From positions 1 to 5,862 of the forward strand of contig JAITTH010000169.1 in assembly GCA_031287295.1 (NCBI GenBank): a stretch of DNA of 5,862 nucleotides. Reading direction: 5' to 3'. Origin of the DNA: Eubacteriales Family XIII. Incertae Sedis bacterium (GTDB lineage: Bacteria; Bacillota; Clostridia; Peptostreptococcales; Anaerovoracaceae). Made by a program: the position numbers and the translations under genes. The notes under the pieces were generated by a model that made no database searches, had not been told where the DNA came from, and saw only the letters and a program-made list of their open reading frames with translations. Below, one piece after another: positions 5,495 to 5,862 of the stretch (its first letter is position 1; every line of letters begins with the position of its first letter).

Positions 5495-5862
5495 TCATAG
5501 CTCACGATGCCGGAGCACCACGTCTTCATGCATGGACGCGAGTTGTTCATAGACGATGTTGGCGATGGCGACCGAACGATGCTGCCCGCCTGTGCAACCG
5601 AATGCCACGTTTAGATTGTTCTTCCCTTCCCGAATATAGGCAGGTTTCAGGGTTTCGAATAGTGTAAAAATGGCATTGAGAAACGTTTTTGTCTCGGGAG
5701 CACGCATGACATAATTGCGCACTTTTTTGCTGTTACCCGTGAGCTTTCTCAGATGCTCCACATAGAATGGATTCGGAATAAATCGCATATCGAAGATGAT
5801 GTCGGCCTCTTCCGGCATCCCATATTTGTAGCCGAACGATTGGATGATCATCTTGAAGGAGC
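5495..5862 (-). CDS. rapZ: RapZ (YvcJ family), C-terminal part (runs off right edge)
   Basis: About 121 codons plus a partial one are visible, ending with TGA at 5497-5495. Full RapZ proteins are about 285-295 residues, so the N-terminal Walker-type nucleotide-binding domain lies outside the window. The C-terminal domain is clear: SFGYKYGMPEEADIIFDMRF followed by IPNPFYVEHLRKLTG, then the diagnostic GCTGGQHRSVAIA, and an ending RHREL that matches the usual HR-D/E close. In Escherichia coli RapZ is an RNA adaptor that controls GlmS through small RNAs and senses glucosamine-6-phosphate by its C-terminal domain. In Bacillus the homologue YvcJ is a nucleotide-hydrolysing protein with a less defined role. 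It is the first visible gene of the rapZ-yvcK-whiA-DUF975 operon; the promoter is beyond the right edge. Confidence 0.96.
   Translation of the reverse strand, partial: SFKMIIQSFGYKYGMPEEADIIFDMRFIPNPFYVEHLRKLTGNSKKVRNYVMRAPETKTFLNAIFTLFETLKPAYIREGKNNLNVAFGCTGGQHRSVAIANIVYEQLASMHEDVVLRHREL

Noticed and set aside
5485..5550. A 22-codon N-terminal extension of YvcK starting at 5550.
   Set aside because: It overlaps rapZ coding sequence, has no ribosome binding site, and would push the conserved glycine motif away from its usual N-terminal position.

Overview
The window reads as a chromosomal housekeeping segment from a low-to-moderate-GC Firmicute, most likely an anaerobic clostridial or Tissierellia-type organism. 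The evidence is the Gram-positive rapZ-yvcK-whiA block, strong GGAGG ribosome binding sites, sigma-A-like promoters, and a PepF-type oligoendopeptidase. The species cannot be fixed from the sequence alone. I see no mobile element, tRNA, rRNA, CRISPR array or phage gene, and no clear intrinsic terminator.

Layout: (1) positions 1-955, minus strand: the N-terminal half of an oligoendopeptidase F gene (pepF) that runs off the left edge. (2) 956-1079: the only intergenic region, a divergent control region with face-to-face, overlapping promoters for pepF (leftward) and murI (rightward). (3) 1080-2475, plus strand: murI (glutamate racemase), then an overlapping gene for a very acidic protein of unknown function. 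(4) 2469-5862, minus strand: a tightly packed operon read right to left as rapZ (C-terminal part only), yvcK, whiA and a DUF975 membrane protein. Two of the three junctions overlap (22 and 4 bp) and the third has a 10-nt gap, so translational coupling is likely. The plus-strand and minus-strand operons collide tail to tail with a 7-bp overlap of coding sequence and no intergenic space.

Functionally most of the window points to cell-envelope growth. MurI makes D-glutamate for the peptidoglycan stem peptide. YvcK (GlmR) binds UDP-GlcNAc in Bacillus and tunes carbon flow into amino-sugar precursors. RapZ-family proteins sense or regulate glucosamine-6-phosphate synthesis in enteric bacteria. WhiA is linked to growth and division. 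The less known parts are the acidic partner of murI, the DUF975 protein with a repeat-containing Pro/Gln/Glu-rich tail attached to the whiA operon, and the terminator-free convergent junction between them. I found nothing that supports a wholly new multi-gene system; the items below are modest and specific.
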